Source of the DNA: Lotus japonicus
Taxonomy: Eukaryota; Streptophyta; Magnoliopsida; Fabales; Fabaceae
Assembly: GCF_012489685.1 (NCBI RefSeq)
Contig: NC_080046.1
Coordinates: forward strand, 44,293,176-44,357,175
Length of the DNA stretch: 64,000 nt
Direction of reading: 5' to 3'
The notes below the pieces were generated by a model. The model was not told where the DNA came from. It saw only the letters and a list, made by a program, of their open reading frames with translations, and searched no databases. A program made the position numbers and the translations under genes. This document shows, in pieces, positions 24,110 through 34,720 of the stretch (its first letter is position 1; each line of letters begins with the position of its first letter).

Positions 24110-24715
24110 TATATTTTTTTAGTAAGCAAAATTTGTATTATAAAAAGTACTATGAGTACTTCAATTCATGTACAAGAGGTAAAACAAAAGGAAAAAAGAA
24201 AACCCAGACAGGGAAGAAACACTGCAATAGGCAGACACAAGAAACAGGGCAAACAGGAAAAAAACGACCCTCCTACAACTATAGCCCAACGACAGCAATT
24301 GGATAGAACAGAAACAAATAACACTGACAACAATTTTATATATTATTTTTAACACCTATAGCAATAGGCAGACACAAGAAACACGGCAAAAACAGGAAAA
24401 AAACGACCCTCCTGCAACGAGTTATGATATACACACACCTCTCCACTTCTTTTCCACCTCCATTCTATTTATTTCTCTCTTCTTTATCAATTAAATCACA
24501 TATCACATCTTTACTTTCTCTCTCCTTTCTTCCTATCTTCTCTTTTTCCACCTCTCCACACCTCAAAAGTGAGGTGTGTTTTGAGGTGTGAAGATATAAT
24601 TATCCTCCTGCAACTATAGCCCAACGACAGCAATTGGATAGAACAGAAACAAATAACACTGACAACAATTTTATATATTATTTTTAACAACCTATATGGT
24701 ATACATATGATGACA
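24110..24715 (-). mobile_element. LINE-like 3' tail with a partial tandem duplication
   Basis: On the minus strand the end reads gaattgaagtactcatagta...acaaattttgcttac followed by an A-rich tract (24110-24160). About 135 bp (24225-24359) is repeated from 24360, and the second copy is split by a 185-bp MITE. Non-coding. Mirrored at about 38770-39355. Confidence 0.6.
24419..24603. mobile_element. MITE, 185 bp, with an 11-bp target duplication
   Basis: Flanked on both sides by cctcctgcaac (24408-24418 and 24604-24614). The ends are imperfect inverted repeats (gagttatgatatacacac / ataattatatcttcacac). A duplication of 9-11 bp suggests a Mutator-type origin. Confidence 0.6.
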
Positions 24716-25077
24716 AAAATTCAAATGAGTTTGGCGTGGTGGTTCTTGTAACTGTTTTTCTGGAATTCGTGGACTATGGTATTGAGACGATTAGATGGTT
24801 TAATTTCCTTAAGACTTCACATGCGAGCTAGCTTTCGTTGATTCATCAACTTATAACTAAACCAAACTTTATAGTTAGCAATGGTTTCCCTCCACCATTA
24901 TTTTCAACTAATACCCTGTAATTAGAAAGTTGGTGCCAATTAATAAGCCTAACTTGCTTGGTATACAGATTTGAATTAATAGGCCCGTGTTTTAGACTAC
25001 CTCACTAATAAACAAGTAGAATACTAGCTCATCTCATGCATGCAAAGAGGTCAAACTCCAACCTCTTCCTCTCTAGC

Positions 25078-25083
25078 TATAAG
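25078..25083 (+). promoter_or_regulatory. TATA box of STIG1 pseudogene copy 1
   Basis: tataag in ctctagctataagtac, 80 bases upstream of the ATG at 25163. The same region is present in mirror image upstream of 38312. Confidence 0.5.
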
Positions 25084-25162
25084 TACTTCACCATTCATCT
25101 TTTAATTAACATTCACTCTTCTAAGTTCCTTACCTCTCCCATACAAATACCAAATAAAAAAA

Positions 25163-25572
25163 ATGAGGTTCTTGAAGATCACCCTCTTTGTTCTATCTTT
25201 GGCAATGGCTTTGTCCATAACCCAGCTGTCAGCAACATCTTCAGAATTTGATGAAGAACCGAACATGCTTAGAGGAGCAAGTAGGTTCCTTTCTAAAAAA
25301 TATTAGAGGGGGTCCCATTGACATGTGACAAATACCCCAAGATTTGCAATGTTAAAAGCAGCGTAGGCCCTGATTGCTGCAAGAACAAATGTGTGAACCT
25401 TTCCACGGATGAATATAACTGTGGGAGGTGTGGGAAGAAATGTGGATTTTCAAATATGTGTTGCCAAGGTAAGTGCGTGAATCCTAGAACCAACGAGAAG
25501 CATTGTGGGAGATGTGGCAACAAGTGTGACAACCGAGGTTCATGTGTTTCTGGGATGTGCAGCTATGCATAG
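25163..25572 (+). pseudogene. STIG1-like secreted cysteine-rich protein pseudogene, copy 1
   Basis: The ATG at 25163 opens a hydrophobic signal peptide (FLKITLFVLSLAMALSITQ) followed by EEPNMLRGASRFLSKKY, then TAG at 25304-25306. One G is also missing in the following G run (five, against six in the mirror copy), so the cysteine-rich domain (25318-25572: TCDKYPKICNVKSSVGPDCC ... CGRCGNKCDNRGSCVSGMC) is out of frame with the signal peptide. STIG1 family members are secreted, cysteine-rich peptides of stigma and other tissues. The domain itself is otherwise complete, with 16 cysteines as in the intact paralogue. Confidence 0.88.
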
Positions 25573-26100
25573 AGGATTGAACTTCACATTCTTTGATGAC
25601 AATACCCTGACCAATTAAGCAGTCATCTCTCTGCTATGTATTTATAGTATTAATTGATCAATTTATTTGGTGTATTCGATCAAATAAAATTAATTTCTAT
25701 TTTTCTGTATGATTATCATTTCCTTGTAATTTGTTATTGGTTGTTTATATATGAAATAAATAACTATATATAGTACTCCAATTTCAATGATTTATGTTAA
25801 TATTATGTTTGTTTTTTAAAGCAACCAAACGATTATCTTGAAGCATATGATACTATCTTATTTTATTATCTGCATACCAAACAAACCTTTATATGACTGA
25901 GACTAAGTTGAATGTAAGCCAATTGCAGTAATTCACTTTTGCTATAAAAAGTTAATATTACAAAAAAAACTCACTTCTTGATATAATTCATTATATTATA
26001 AAATTGGCTCTATAAAGAAAATTCACACAAACTAATGAATATTGAATAATTGGTAAAAAACTTCTAACTCATGATCCCATCTACAATACTCACACAAGTC
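25573..26100. other. intergenic tail-to-tail spacer between STIG1 and F-box copies
   Basis: AT-rich with no gene. Its last about 75 bases are the old F-box 3' coding end (antisense CEYCRWDHE codons at about 26062-26095). Mirrored at 37376-37901. Confidence 0.6.
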
Positions 26101-26153
26101 AATATTATAAGCATTATCGTCATCATCATCTGTTAATGTCCATCGACCCGTCT

Positions 26154-26899
26154 TCACTTTCCACCTTTACATGTGCTCTTAGAATTACAGAGAGGGCTCT
26201 GATTGCGCCTGAGCATTCCATTATTTCTCCACATAGAGTCTAATAACTTTTTCACTTTGTTTCTAGAGCCTACGACACACTTGGACTTCCTTAAAAAATG
26301 CATATGTTCAAGCCCTTGTTTTCTCGAATCATCATCTTCAGAGCATAATGAAATCATACCATACACATATTTTGCTTCCTTGTGACCCTTTTGAGCGGCT
26401 ACCTTAAAGATCTCAAGACCATCAATCTTTCCATTTGGATAATCAAAATATTTTTGCAACCCTTCTCTATACAAGCTCTCCATATTTCCATATTCCTTGC
26501 AACGGTTCAAGAACGACGATACTTTGTCATTGGGAAGCCACTGGATTAATGGGAATGTGTCCAAAGAAACTCTACGCCAAACATATCCATCTTCAGCAGC
26601 GTCAAGAAAATCTTTGCAACACATTTTGATGGCGTGAAGGTCAATGAAGGAGTGTGAGGCCACGATTGCAAACACATCTATTAACAAGTCTCTTGAAAGT
26701 GTTGTTATGGCAGCAGTGGAGCAGGGACCTTTATAATAAGTGCGACGTCTCTTGCTCCTTGCCCTCTTCTCCAATCTTGAATAAGTTTTTGTGGTGGGTG
26801 CTCAACATCAGCAGCTACATGTGCTCTACGAGCGAATGTAGTAGGTGAAACGTGTGGTGTAAAACGATCTGCAAAGTTGTCACCTCTAGCTTTAGCCAT
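26154..26899 (-). pseudogene. F-box protein pseudogene, copy 2
   Basis: The same family and layout as 10527-11273: ATG at 26899 after an acceptor at 26902, F-box and Sel1-like helices downstream. It shares the one-base loss that truncates the C-terminus (stop at 26154). It also lacks one T in the run near 26785, so the N-terminal 35-40 codons are in a different frame from the F-box. The gypsy target site at 26101-26105 is empty here, so this is the pre-insertion form. Non-functional unless the T-run change is a sequencing error. Confidence 0.85.
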
Positions 26900-27735
26900 A
26901 TCTGCAAGAAAACAAAGCAATTTAGTCAAAATCTTTATATAGTTAAATTAAGCATTTTTTTACATAAAATTCTAAAGCTACTACATTCTAGTTTCTCTGC
27001 TGGTATATATTCTAAGGTTAAAAAATTAGAATTAGTTGAATTTATTTTAACGACAAAATACTACTTGCTTCTAGTAGCTGGAGCCTTAGAATAAAACTAA
27101 AGTAGTACAAATAATTTTTAAATCAGATATAGATAAAGCATGTGAAAAACATCATATAAACTTTAGAAATTGACAAATGTCACACATGAATAATTGCATG
27201 CATACTAGCAGTTAGTGTTCAAGTCGCACATGCCCTGCCAATCTGCCATGAAACAACTCTGTTTTTATAATGGAATTTTTTTGGTTAATGTTTATCATGG
27301 AATTTAATACTATAAGAAATTATTGAAAAATTAAAATAAAAAGAGACATCATATAATTTTGAAAACAAGGATCGATGTATATATATGGCGAGGTGACTAA
27401 CCCAAGCCAAAAGATGCGCTTCAAAAATATCAAAACCAATCCCCCCAAAATTCCCACACTCTGTATCAACATTGCTTTTCATATCGAACCATTTCGAAGA
27501 AAAGATCAGAGGAAAAAAAATAAAAAAAAATGGGTACAAACACAAAGAATTACAGAAACTGACTCTAATTTGCTGAACTCAAGCCCAAAATTGAAAAATG
27601 AAGTTGACAATAAAATTTTGCAAACCATAAAAAACCACTCAAATTTTAAATGGAAAAACACATAAGGCTTTTAGAGTTTTACCTAGCCGCAAAACACACT
27701 AAAGAACACTGAGAATGCACCTTGTCAATATTTTA
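26900..27735 (-). other. leader intron and exon 1 of F-box copy 2
   Basis: The same structure as copy 1: acceptor at 26902, intron to the GTAAAA donor at 27682, leader exon from 27683, and the same abrupt switch into LINE DNA near 27735. No ORF is supported. Confidence 0.6.
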
Positions 27736-29520
27736 CTAAGTGACAACATAAGAGTAGCAAGAGCATTTCCTCCCAACAAGCACAGATTCAGGTCCAATTC
27801 ATCGACATCAAACAACAATCAAAAAATGAAGTTGACACAAAAAAATTTACAATATGCAGATGATACTCTGTTTCTTGGAGAGGCTACTAGACAGAACGCC
27901 TTTACTCTAAAGAGTATTCTAAGGTGTTTTGAACTTGCTTCGGGATTAAGCGTTAATTTTCACAAAAGCAGTCTGGTGACAGTAGCAGTGGATTGCAAAG
28001 AGGAGAGGATATTAGCAGCTATCCTTAATTGCAGGATCATGAATATGCCATTCTTGTACCTTGGTATACAGGTGGGAGGTAACCCACGAAGACTACATTT
28101 TTGGGACCCGATTCTGGTTAAGCTGAGAAGTAGGTTGTCTATTTGGCGAGGAAGAATTTGTCATTCGGAGGTAGAATCTGTTTAATTAACAGTACTCTTT
28201 CTTCTATCCCATTGTTTTATTTATCCTTTTTTTAAATGTCGTCGGGTATTATGAAAGAGTGCCGTAAGATTATGTGTAATTTCTTATGGGGTGGTGAGGA
28301 TGAACATCAGAGGAAAATAGCTTGGATGAACTGGGATGGAGTATGCAAACCAAAGGAGCTAGAGGGTCTAGGGATTAAAGATTGGAATGCGTTCAATTTG
28401 GCATTACTTGGGAAGTGGAGATGGAGATTAATGAAGGAAGGACAGAGTTGTGGGCTAGGGTTATCAAGGTTAAATATCCAGACTTGTTTGAAAATTTTGG
28501 TAGTCCTCAAGGTGCTGGTCACTCTATCTGGTGGCAGGATATTTGTAGATCATGTCTTGATCCTACAGGTGATGGCTGGTTTGAGGTAGCTATGAGTAGG
28601 AGGGTGGGAGACGGGAATGAGGTGAAGTTTTGGACAGAGAAAATGGATCGGAAATGAGACTCTGAGGAATGCATACAGCAGATTATTTTATTTATCAATT
28701 CAGAGTCATGCGTATATTGGGGAAATGGGGAGTTGGGAGGGTAATTCGTGGTCTTGGAAGCTGTCCTGGCGTCGCCAACTCAGAGGAAGGGAGAACAACA
28801 TGTTGCAGGGGCTTCTGACAAAGCTAAATCAGGTTAATCTTAGACAAGGGGTGGCAGATAAATTGCTGTGGCTTGATAATCCTGATGATGGGTATCTTGT
28901 GCGTTCGGCCTATGCCTTTATTAAAGGTTTTTGGAATCTATCTCCTGAACCTACCTTTAAGCATATTTGGAGAATGTTTGTGCCAGCTAATATTAAGACT
29001 TTTGTATGGAGAGCTATGTGGGATAGATTACAAACCAAAAGTAATTTGGTGCGGAGGGGAATCACTTTTGATAATGAGGACTTGAAGTGTATCTTTTGCA
29101 GAGATTCAGTGGAGTCAATGAAACCATTTATTTACTTGTCCGTTTTCTTACTATGTGTGGTGTAGAATATATAGATGGCTGGGTTTTGAAACTGTTTTAC
29201 CAGATGATTGCAGGGTACACTTACTACAACACTGACTGAATAGATGGAAAAAGAAACAGAAACGGTGCTGGAATGCAATCTGGGCAGCGGTGGTATGGTC
29301 TATTTGGTTAACTCGTAATAATGTAGTATTCAAAAATGATAATGCGGATTAGAACAGGTATTTGAGTTGATTCAATGGCGTGCCTGGAGCTGGATTTCTG
29401 CTTTTGAAAGGGAATTTCGTTGTTCCATGTTTGAATGGAAATCTGACCCTGGGTCCTGTATTTCTCAAGTTTGATGCGGGTTTGTGATTGTTGTGGCTGT
29501 GAGTTTTTATTTGATAGGGG
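27736..29520 (+). mobile_element. LINE fragment, copy 2, cut by the assembly gap
   Basis: The same element as 12107-14672, present up to the N run. YADD and the zf-RVT region are recognisable (frames 27715-28185, 28236-28589, 28725-29165), but at least five single-base indels scatter the frame (near 28149, 28230, 28449, 28640, 29120 and 29349). The TGA also present in copy 1 is shared. Many of the indels are in homopolymers next to the gap. Confidence 0.85.
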
Positions 29521-29620
29521 NNNNNNNNNNNNNNNNNNNNNNNNNNNNNNNNNNNNNNNNNNNNNNNNNNNNNNNNNNNNNNNNNNNNNNNNNNNNNNNN
29601 NNNNNNNNNNNNNNNNNNNN
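29521..29620. other. assembly gap (100 N)
   Basis: Exactly 100 N, the usual placeholder for a gap of unknown size. LINE DNA stops on its left and the body of a copia element starts on its right, without that element's 3' LTR, so real sequence is missing. The relative orientation of the two sides rests on the scaffolding evidence only. Confidence 0.98.
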
Positions 29621-29703
29621 GACGCACGTGTTGTTGTCTCAGCTTCAGAGTCAGTACCAGTGGGCACACACACTCTGATTGAGTTACCTTCTGAACTAGA
29701 CAT
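29621..29703 (-). CDS. start of an ORF downstream of copia pol, truncated by the gap (possible env-like ORF)
   Basis: A minus-strand frame from ATG at 29703 reads MSSSEGNSIRVCVPTGTD and runs into the N run. Sirevirus-type elements often carry an extra env-like ORF after pol, so this may be its beginning. With about 27 codons visible, a chance frame is equally possible. Confidence 0.25.
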
Positions 29704-29746
29704 CTTCTGATCAAGAAGTATCATAGTCAGAGGTTCTGATCTATCT

Positions 29747-32700
29747 TCACTCTGGACAAAAGTCCATGTTTAGATTTTTCAGAATAAAATTAAATCTATC
29801 TTCAGCTAAGGGCTTTGTAAAGATATCTGCCCATTGATGGTCAGTATCAACAAACTTCAGAAGAAGTACGCCCTTCTGCACATAATCTCTAATGAAGTGA
29901 TACTTTACCTCAATGTGCTTTGCCCTTGAATGCAAGATAGGATTCTTGCTCAACGAAATTGCAGCAGTGTTATCACAATAAATTGGGATATTGCTCTCAA
30001 GGATCTGATAATCCTCCAGCTGATGTTTCATCCAGAGCATCTGAGTGCTGCATATTGCTGCTGAGATATATTCTGCCTCTGCAGTTGATAGAGCAATGGT
30101 TGATTGCCTCTTGCTTGCCCATGAGACTAGATTGCTTCCCAGAAATTGACAATTTCCAGAAGTACTTTTTCTCTCTGTTCTATCTCCAGCATAATCAGCA
30201 TCACAATAACCTGAAAGCTTATACTCTGATGTTTTCTTATACATCAAGCCAAGGTTAGTGGTGCCTTTCAGATACCTTAGGATCCTCTTAACAGCAGTTA
30301 AGTGGGTTTCCCTTGGATCTGATTGGAAACGAGCACATAAATGAACACTAAATAATATGTCTGGCCTAGATGCAGTTAAGTACAGAAGTGAACCTATCAT
30401 GCCACGGTAGAGCTTCTGACATACTTTACCACTTATATCCTCTTTTTCCAGAATGCATGTTGGATGCATTGGAGTCTTGGCCACTGTAGATTCCAGCATA
30501 TTGAACTTCTTCAGAAGTTCTTTAGTGTACTTGCTCTGATGGATATATGTTCCTTCTGGTGTTTGATCAACTTGTATTCCCAGAAAGTACTTTAATTCTC
30601 CCATCATACTCATCTCAAATTCAGCCTGCATCATCTCAGAAAATTCTTTGCATAGAGATTGATTAGCAGAACCAAATATAATATCATCAACATAAATTTG
30701 CACAATTAAGATATCATCTTTATAAGTCTTGCAAAAGAGAGTTGTATCTACTTTACCCCTTACAAACTCATTCTCCAGAAGGAATGAGCTAAGTCTCTCA
30801 TACCATGCTCTGGGAGCTTGCTTCAGACCGTAGAGTGATTTCTTCAATTTGAACACATGGTCTGGTTTCTTTTCATCTTCAAAACCTGGGGGTTGATGAA
30901 CATAGACTTCCTCTGAGATATAACCATTTAGGAAGGCACTCTTTACGTCCATCTGATGTAGAACTATGTTGTGATTTACTGAAAAAGAAATCAATAGTCT
31001 GATTGCCTCCAGTCTTGCTACTGGAGCAAATGTTTCAGTGTAGTCTATTCCTTCCTGCTGGCTGTAGCCTTGAGCAACTAGCCTTGCCTTGTTTCTGACT
31101 ACATTTCCTTTCTCATTTAGCTTGTTTCTGAATACCCATTTCGTTCCAATAACATGGACATTCTCAGGCTTCTTCACTAAGCTCCAAACATCATTCTTGG
31201 AGAATTGATTCAATTCTTCTTCCATGGCCAGAATCCAATCCTTGTCCTGAAGAGCTTCATCTATGGACTTGGGTTCAATTAAGGACACCAATCCTTTCAG
31301 ACTCAGCAAGGTCTCTTCAGAGGGTCTGAAGGCAGATCTGGTTCTGACTGGTTCATCTTTGTTGCCCAGAATCAATTCCTTAGGATGAGCTGCAGTGATT
31401 CTGCTCTTCTTCAGAGTTTGTGAGTTAGAGGGACCAGCTTCTTCCTCTGGTTCATCTTCCTCTGGCTCAACTTCCTCTGGAGCTTTGCCTTTGTCAGAAA
31501 CATTAATGCTTAAATCTGCAAACTTTTCAACTAGCTTTGACTGGTCAGAGTCAAGCTTATTATCAAATCTAACATGAATAGATTCTTCAATAGTCTTAGC
31601 ATCAGTATTATAAAATCTAAAACCTTTAGATCTATCAGAATAACCAAGTAATAGACACTTAGAAGATTTAGCATCAAATTTATGCAATCTATCCTTAGTA
31701 TTGAGAACATAACAAACACAGCCAAAAGGATGAAAATAAGAAATGTTGGGTTTTATGTTCTTCCACAATTCATAAGGAGTCTTATTCAGAATTGGTCTCA
31801 CAGAGATTCTGTTCTGAATGTAACATGCTGTATTTACTGCCTCTGCCCAAAAGTGCTTAGCCATGCCAGTTTCTTGGAGCATGGTTCTAGCCATCTCCTG
31901 AAGAGTTCTGTTCTTCCTCTCAACAACACCATTTTGTTGAGGAGTTCTGGGACAAGAGAAATCATGTGCAATTCCATAGGAATCAAACAGACTCTCAAAC
32001 TTGTCATTCTCAAACTCTCCACCATGGTCACTTCTGACACGCACAATTCTACAAGCCTTCTCGTTTTGCACTTGAGCAATGAAGGTAGAGAACACAGCAT
32101 GAGACTCATCCTTGCGGGTTAGAAACTTTACCCATGTCCAGCGGCTATAGTCATCAACGATAACCATCCCATATCTCTTGCCACCTATAGACTCAGTTTT
32201 CACTGGTCCAAACAGGTCGATATGCAGAAGTTCTAACGGCCTTGAGGTTGAGACAACATTCTTTGCCTTGAAAGGGACTTTTGTGAATTTGCCTTTCTGA
32301 CATGCTTCACAAAGAGCGTCTGAAGCGAACTTCAGATTGGGTAAGCCCCTGACAAGGTTTAGCTTGCTCAGCTGAGAAATCTTTCTCATACTGGCATGCC
32401 CTAACCGTCTATGCCATACCCACTGCTCTTCATTAACAGACAGAAGGCACTTCACATTTTGAGCCTCCAACTCAGATAATCTGATCTTATAAATGTTGTT
32501 CTTCCTCTTGCTGTTAAACAGAACAGAGCCATCGATCTGACTTACAGCCCGGCAGGACTTTTGATTGAATATAACATCATAACCCTTGTCAGCTAATTGA
32601 CTTATAGACAATAAGTTATGTGTTAAGCCGTCTACCAATAAAACATTATCAATGCATGGACTACTATCTACACAAATAGTACCAGTACCAATAATTTTAC

Positions 32701-32851
32701 CCTTTTCATTTCCACCGAAGCCAACTTCGCCTCCAGGCTTAAGTTTCAGCTCTCGGAACATACGCTTTTCTCCCGTCATGTGACGCGAGCATCCACTGTC
32801 CAGATACCATGATTGGTGTTTCAGTGGAGCTATCAAGGATATCTGCAACAT
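29747..32851 (-). CDS. copia Pol: protease, integrase, reverse transcriptase, RNase H
   Basis: A 1034-codon open frame; the authentic part starts at about [13 protein letters not shown] (protease DSG motif), since the Met lies in the overlap with gag. Integrase: [13 protein letters not shown] / CEACQKGKF zinc finger and a catalytic core with [14 protein letters not shown] and [31 protein letters not shown] and catalytic YVDDIIFGS. RNase [12 protein letters not shown] to the end (NLNMDFCPE). No internal stop. It is one base out of frame with gag, so expression needs a frameshift or the copy is defective. Confidence 0.94.
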   Translation of the reverse strand: MLQISLIAPLKHQSWYLDSGCSRHMTGEKRMFRELKLKPGGEVGFGGNEKGKIIGTGTICVDSSPCIDNVLLVDGLTHNLLSISQLADKGYDVIFNQKSCRAVSQIDGSVLFNSKRKNNIYKIRLSELEAQNVKCLLSVNEEQWVWHRRLGHASMRKISQLSKLNLVRGLPNLKFASDALCEACQKGKFTKVPFKAKNVVSTSRPLELLHIDLFGPVKTESIGGKRYGMVIVDDYSRWTWVKFLTRKDESHAVFSTFIAQVQNEKACRIVRVRSDHGGEFENDKFESLFDSYGIAHDFSCPRTPQQNGVVERKNRTLQEMARTMLQETGMAKHFWAEAVNTACYIQNRISVRPILNKTPYELWKNIKPNISYFHPFGCVCYVLNTKDRLHKFDAKSSKCLLLGYSDRSKGFRFYNTDAKTIEESIHVRFDNKLDSDQSKLVEKFADLSINVSDKGKAPEEVEPEEDEPEEEAGPSNSQTLKKSRITAAHPKELILGNKDEPVRTRSAFRPSEETLLSLKGLVSLIEPKSIDEALQDKDWILAMEEELNQFSKNDVWSLVKKPENVHVIGTKWVFRNKLNEKGNVVRNKARLVAQGYSQQEGIDYTETFAPVARLEAIRLLISFSVNHNIVLHQMDVKSAFLNGYISEEVYVHQPPGFEDEKKPDHVFKLKKSLYGLKQAPRAWYERLSSFLLENEFVRGKVDTTLFCKTYKDDILIVQIYVDDIIFGSANQSLCKEFSEMMQAEFEMSMMGELKYFLGIQVDQTPEGTYIHQSKYTKELLKKFNMLESTVAKTPMHPTCILEKEDISGKVCQKLYRGMIGSLLYLTASRPDILFSVHLCARFQSDPRETHLTAVKRILRYLKGTTNLGLMYKKTSEYKLSGYCDADYAGDRTERKSTSGNCQFLGSNLVSWASKRQSTIALSTAEAEYISAAICSTQMLWMKHQLEDYQILESNIPIYCDNTAAISLSKNPILHSRAKHIEVKYHFIRDYVQKGVLLLKFVDTDHQWADIFTKPLAEDRFNFILKNLNMDFCPE

Positions 32852-34649
32852 AGATAATCTTGTCCTTAGGTACCCACTTTCTGGGTCCTCTTTTGTTAGT
32901 TACCCCAAAGGTTCTGATCACCTTGGGTGTCTCAACATGATATTTTAAAGGAATATTTGCATGATATTTAGTCATAGAGAGAGATCCCTTTTTAAGAGGG
33001 TTTTTAGCAACTTTAGCAGGTACAGGATCAGGCAATATGGTACCAGAGGGAACAAAGCATTCATACAAGGATTTAGCTTTAGACACAGAAGGCTCATTTC
33101 TAATTGGTTTAGAATAGCCAATGCCATGCATTCCATTTCTGCTTACACCATAGATCATTGAAGCCATTAAGCTTCTATCTACGCTTTTAGCCAGGAATCT
33201 TTGAAAAGATTTTTCATACTTAGATTCATGCTTACTATCAGAGGCATCGCAGGCAATAACTTCTTCTAACTTTGCAATTTGATTCTTAAGCACAGAGTTA
33301 GAATTAACTAAAGCATGGTTATCATTTTTCAAATCAGATATGATTTTCTCATGTTCAGAAGGAGTTTTAGAAACAGCAGATAAGTTCTTTTTCAGCTTCT
33401 TATGCTTAGACAACAAGGAGTTATACTTATCCATGATATCAGACAAGGCATGTTTCAGTTCAGAGGTAGAGAAGGAAGCAAATACCTCATTTTCATCGTC
33501 TGAGTCTGGATCTCCTTCTGATTCTGAGTCAGAGTCAACAGCTTCCTTTGACTCTGTTTCTTTGTCTTTGACAATAGCCATGAGTCCTTGGACTTCACCA
33601 TCAGAGTCAACATCCTCTGACTCTGATTCATCGAATGTCACCATCAGACTCTTCTTGGTCTTGAAGTGCTTCTTTGGCTTCTTGTCCTTCTTCAATTTTG
33701 GACAGTCACTTTTGTAGTGCCCTGATTCTTTGCACTCAAAGCAAGTGACTTCCTTGATTGATGACTTCTTCTGACCTGAGGATTCAGACTTTCCTCTTGC
33801 CTTTCCAGAGCCTTTGAACTTGCTCTGCCTGTGCTTCCAGATGCGGTTGAGTCTCTTGGAGATCAGAGTCAGCTCATCTTCATCAGAATCTTCTGATGCT
33901 TCTTCAGATTCTTCTTCTTCAGCTTGAAAAGCCTTTGACTTCTCAACCTTAGCCTTTTCAGATTTGGATTTCAAGGCTATGGACTTTTTCCTCAGATCTT
34001 GCATCTCTGAGCGCTTCAGCTCATGGCATTTCAAAATGCTGATGAGTTCTTCTAAACTCATATTCTCAACATCTCTCGTGAGCTCTATTGAAGTCACCAA
34101 AGGCATCCAACTTTCAGGAAGACACCTGATGACCCTTATGACATGATCTTTTGTTGTGTAGCTCTTGTTGAGAGGACGTATGCCAGCTACAAGCAGTTGA
34201 AATCTGGAGAACATTTCTTCAATGGACTCATTTGGCTCCATGATGAAGGATTCATACTTTTGGATCAAAGACAATGCCTTTGATTCTTTGACTTTCTTGT
34301 TTCCTTCATGAGACATCTTCAGAGAATCAAAAATACCTTTAGCAAACTCACGATCTGTAATCTTCTGGTACTCCTCATAGGAGATAGCACTTAGAAGAAT
34401 TGCTCTTGCTTTGTGATGTTGTGAGTACAGCTTCTTTTGATCTGCAGTCATCTCTGACCTTGGGATCTTCTTGCCATCTGCATCAACTGGACGCTCGTAG
34501 CCATCCACAATAATATCCCAGAGATCTGCATCGAAACCCAGAAAGAAACTTTCCAGTCTATCTTTCCAATATTCGAACCTTTGACCGTCGAACATAGGAG
34601 GCTTTGCGTTGTAACCATCTCTTTGAGTTTCACTGGTGGTGGCAGCCAT
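32739..34649 (-). CDS. copia Gag (Sirevirus-like)
   Basis: The start is taken at 34649 ([20 protein letters not shown]); the frame is open a few codons further upstream. It has a gag fold region ([12 protein letters not shown] ... [17 protein letters not shown]), an acidic/Ser-rich linker, one CCHC knuckle ([14 protein letters not shown]) and a long charged, coiled-coil-prone C-terminal part ([16 protein letters not shown]). True gag-protease coding ends near 32820, where a one-base shift moves it into the pol frame; codons from there to 32739 are probably out-of-frame read-on. Confidence 0.9.
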   Translation of the reverse strand: MAATTSETQRDGYNAKPPMFDGQRFEYWKDRLESFFLGFDADLWDIIVDGYERPVDADGKKIPRSEMTADQKKLYSQHHKARAILLSAISYEEYQKITDREFAKGIFDSLKMSHEGNKKVKESKALSLIQKYESFIMEPNESIEEMFSRFQLLVAGIRPLNKSYTTKDHVIRVIRCLPESWMPLVTSIELTRDVENMSLEELISILKCHELKRSEMQDLRKKSIALKSKSEKAKVEKSKAFQAEEEESEEASEDSDEDELTLISKRLNRIWKHRQSKFKGSGKARGKSESSGQKKSSIKEVTCFECKESGHYKSDCPKLKKDKKPKKHFKTKKSLMVTFDESESEDVDSDGEVQGLMAIVKDKETESKEAVDSDSESEGDPDSDDENEVFASFSTSELKHALSDIMDKYNSLLSKHKKLKKNLSAVSKTPSEHEKIISDLKNDNHALVNSNSVLKNQIAKLEEVIACDASDSKHESKYEKSFQRFLAKSVDRSLMASMIYGVSRNGMHGIGYSKPIRNEPSVSKAKSLYECFVPSGTILPDPVPAKVAKNPLKKGSLSMTKYHANIPLKYHVETPKVIRTFGVTNKRGPRKWVPKDKIIYVADILDSSTETPIMVSGQWMLASHDGRKAYVPRAET

Positions 34650-34706
34650 GTTTTTCACACCGGCCCGGATCACTGAACACTGTTAGGTGTGGTAATCAGA
34701 ACTTGC

Positions 34707-34718
34707 GCTCTGATACCA
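34707..34718 (-). other. copia primer binding site (tRNA-iMet type)
   Basis: The minus strand is TGGTATCAGAGC, two bases inside the LTR edge at 34721. Confidence 0.92.
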
Positions 34719-34720
34719 AT

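Larger units (their letters stand above)
12107..26105 (+). repeat. arm 1 of a 14-kb inverted duplication
   Basis: It aligns in reverse to 37371-51370. Paired coordinates sum to about 63456-63477 throughout, so only small indels separate the arms. It carries LINE, F-box promoter, Helitron and STIG1 copies in the same order. Confidence 0.95.

Noticed and set aside
25293..25532. 79-codon antisense frame over the STIG1 domain (also at 37942, 55095 and 58527)
   Set aside because: A shadow of the conserved cysteine codons on the other strand; it appears wherever the STIG1 domain occurs.
29308..29724. 138-codon minus-strand frame crossing the gap
   Set aside because: A third of it is N, and it joins two unrelated contigs.
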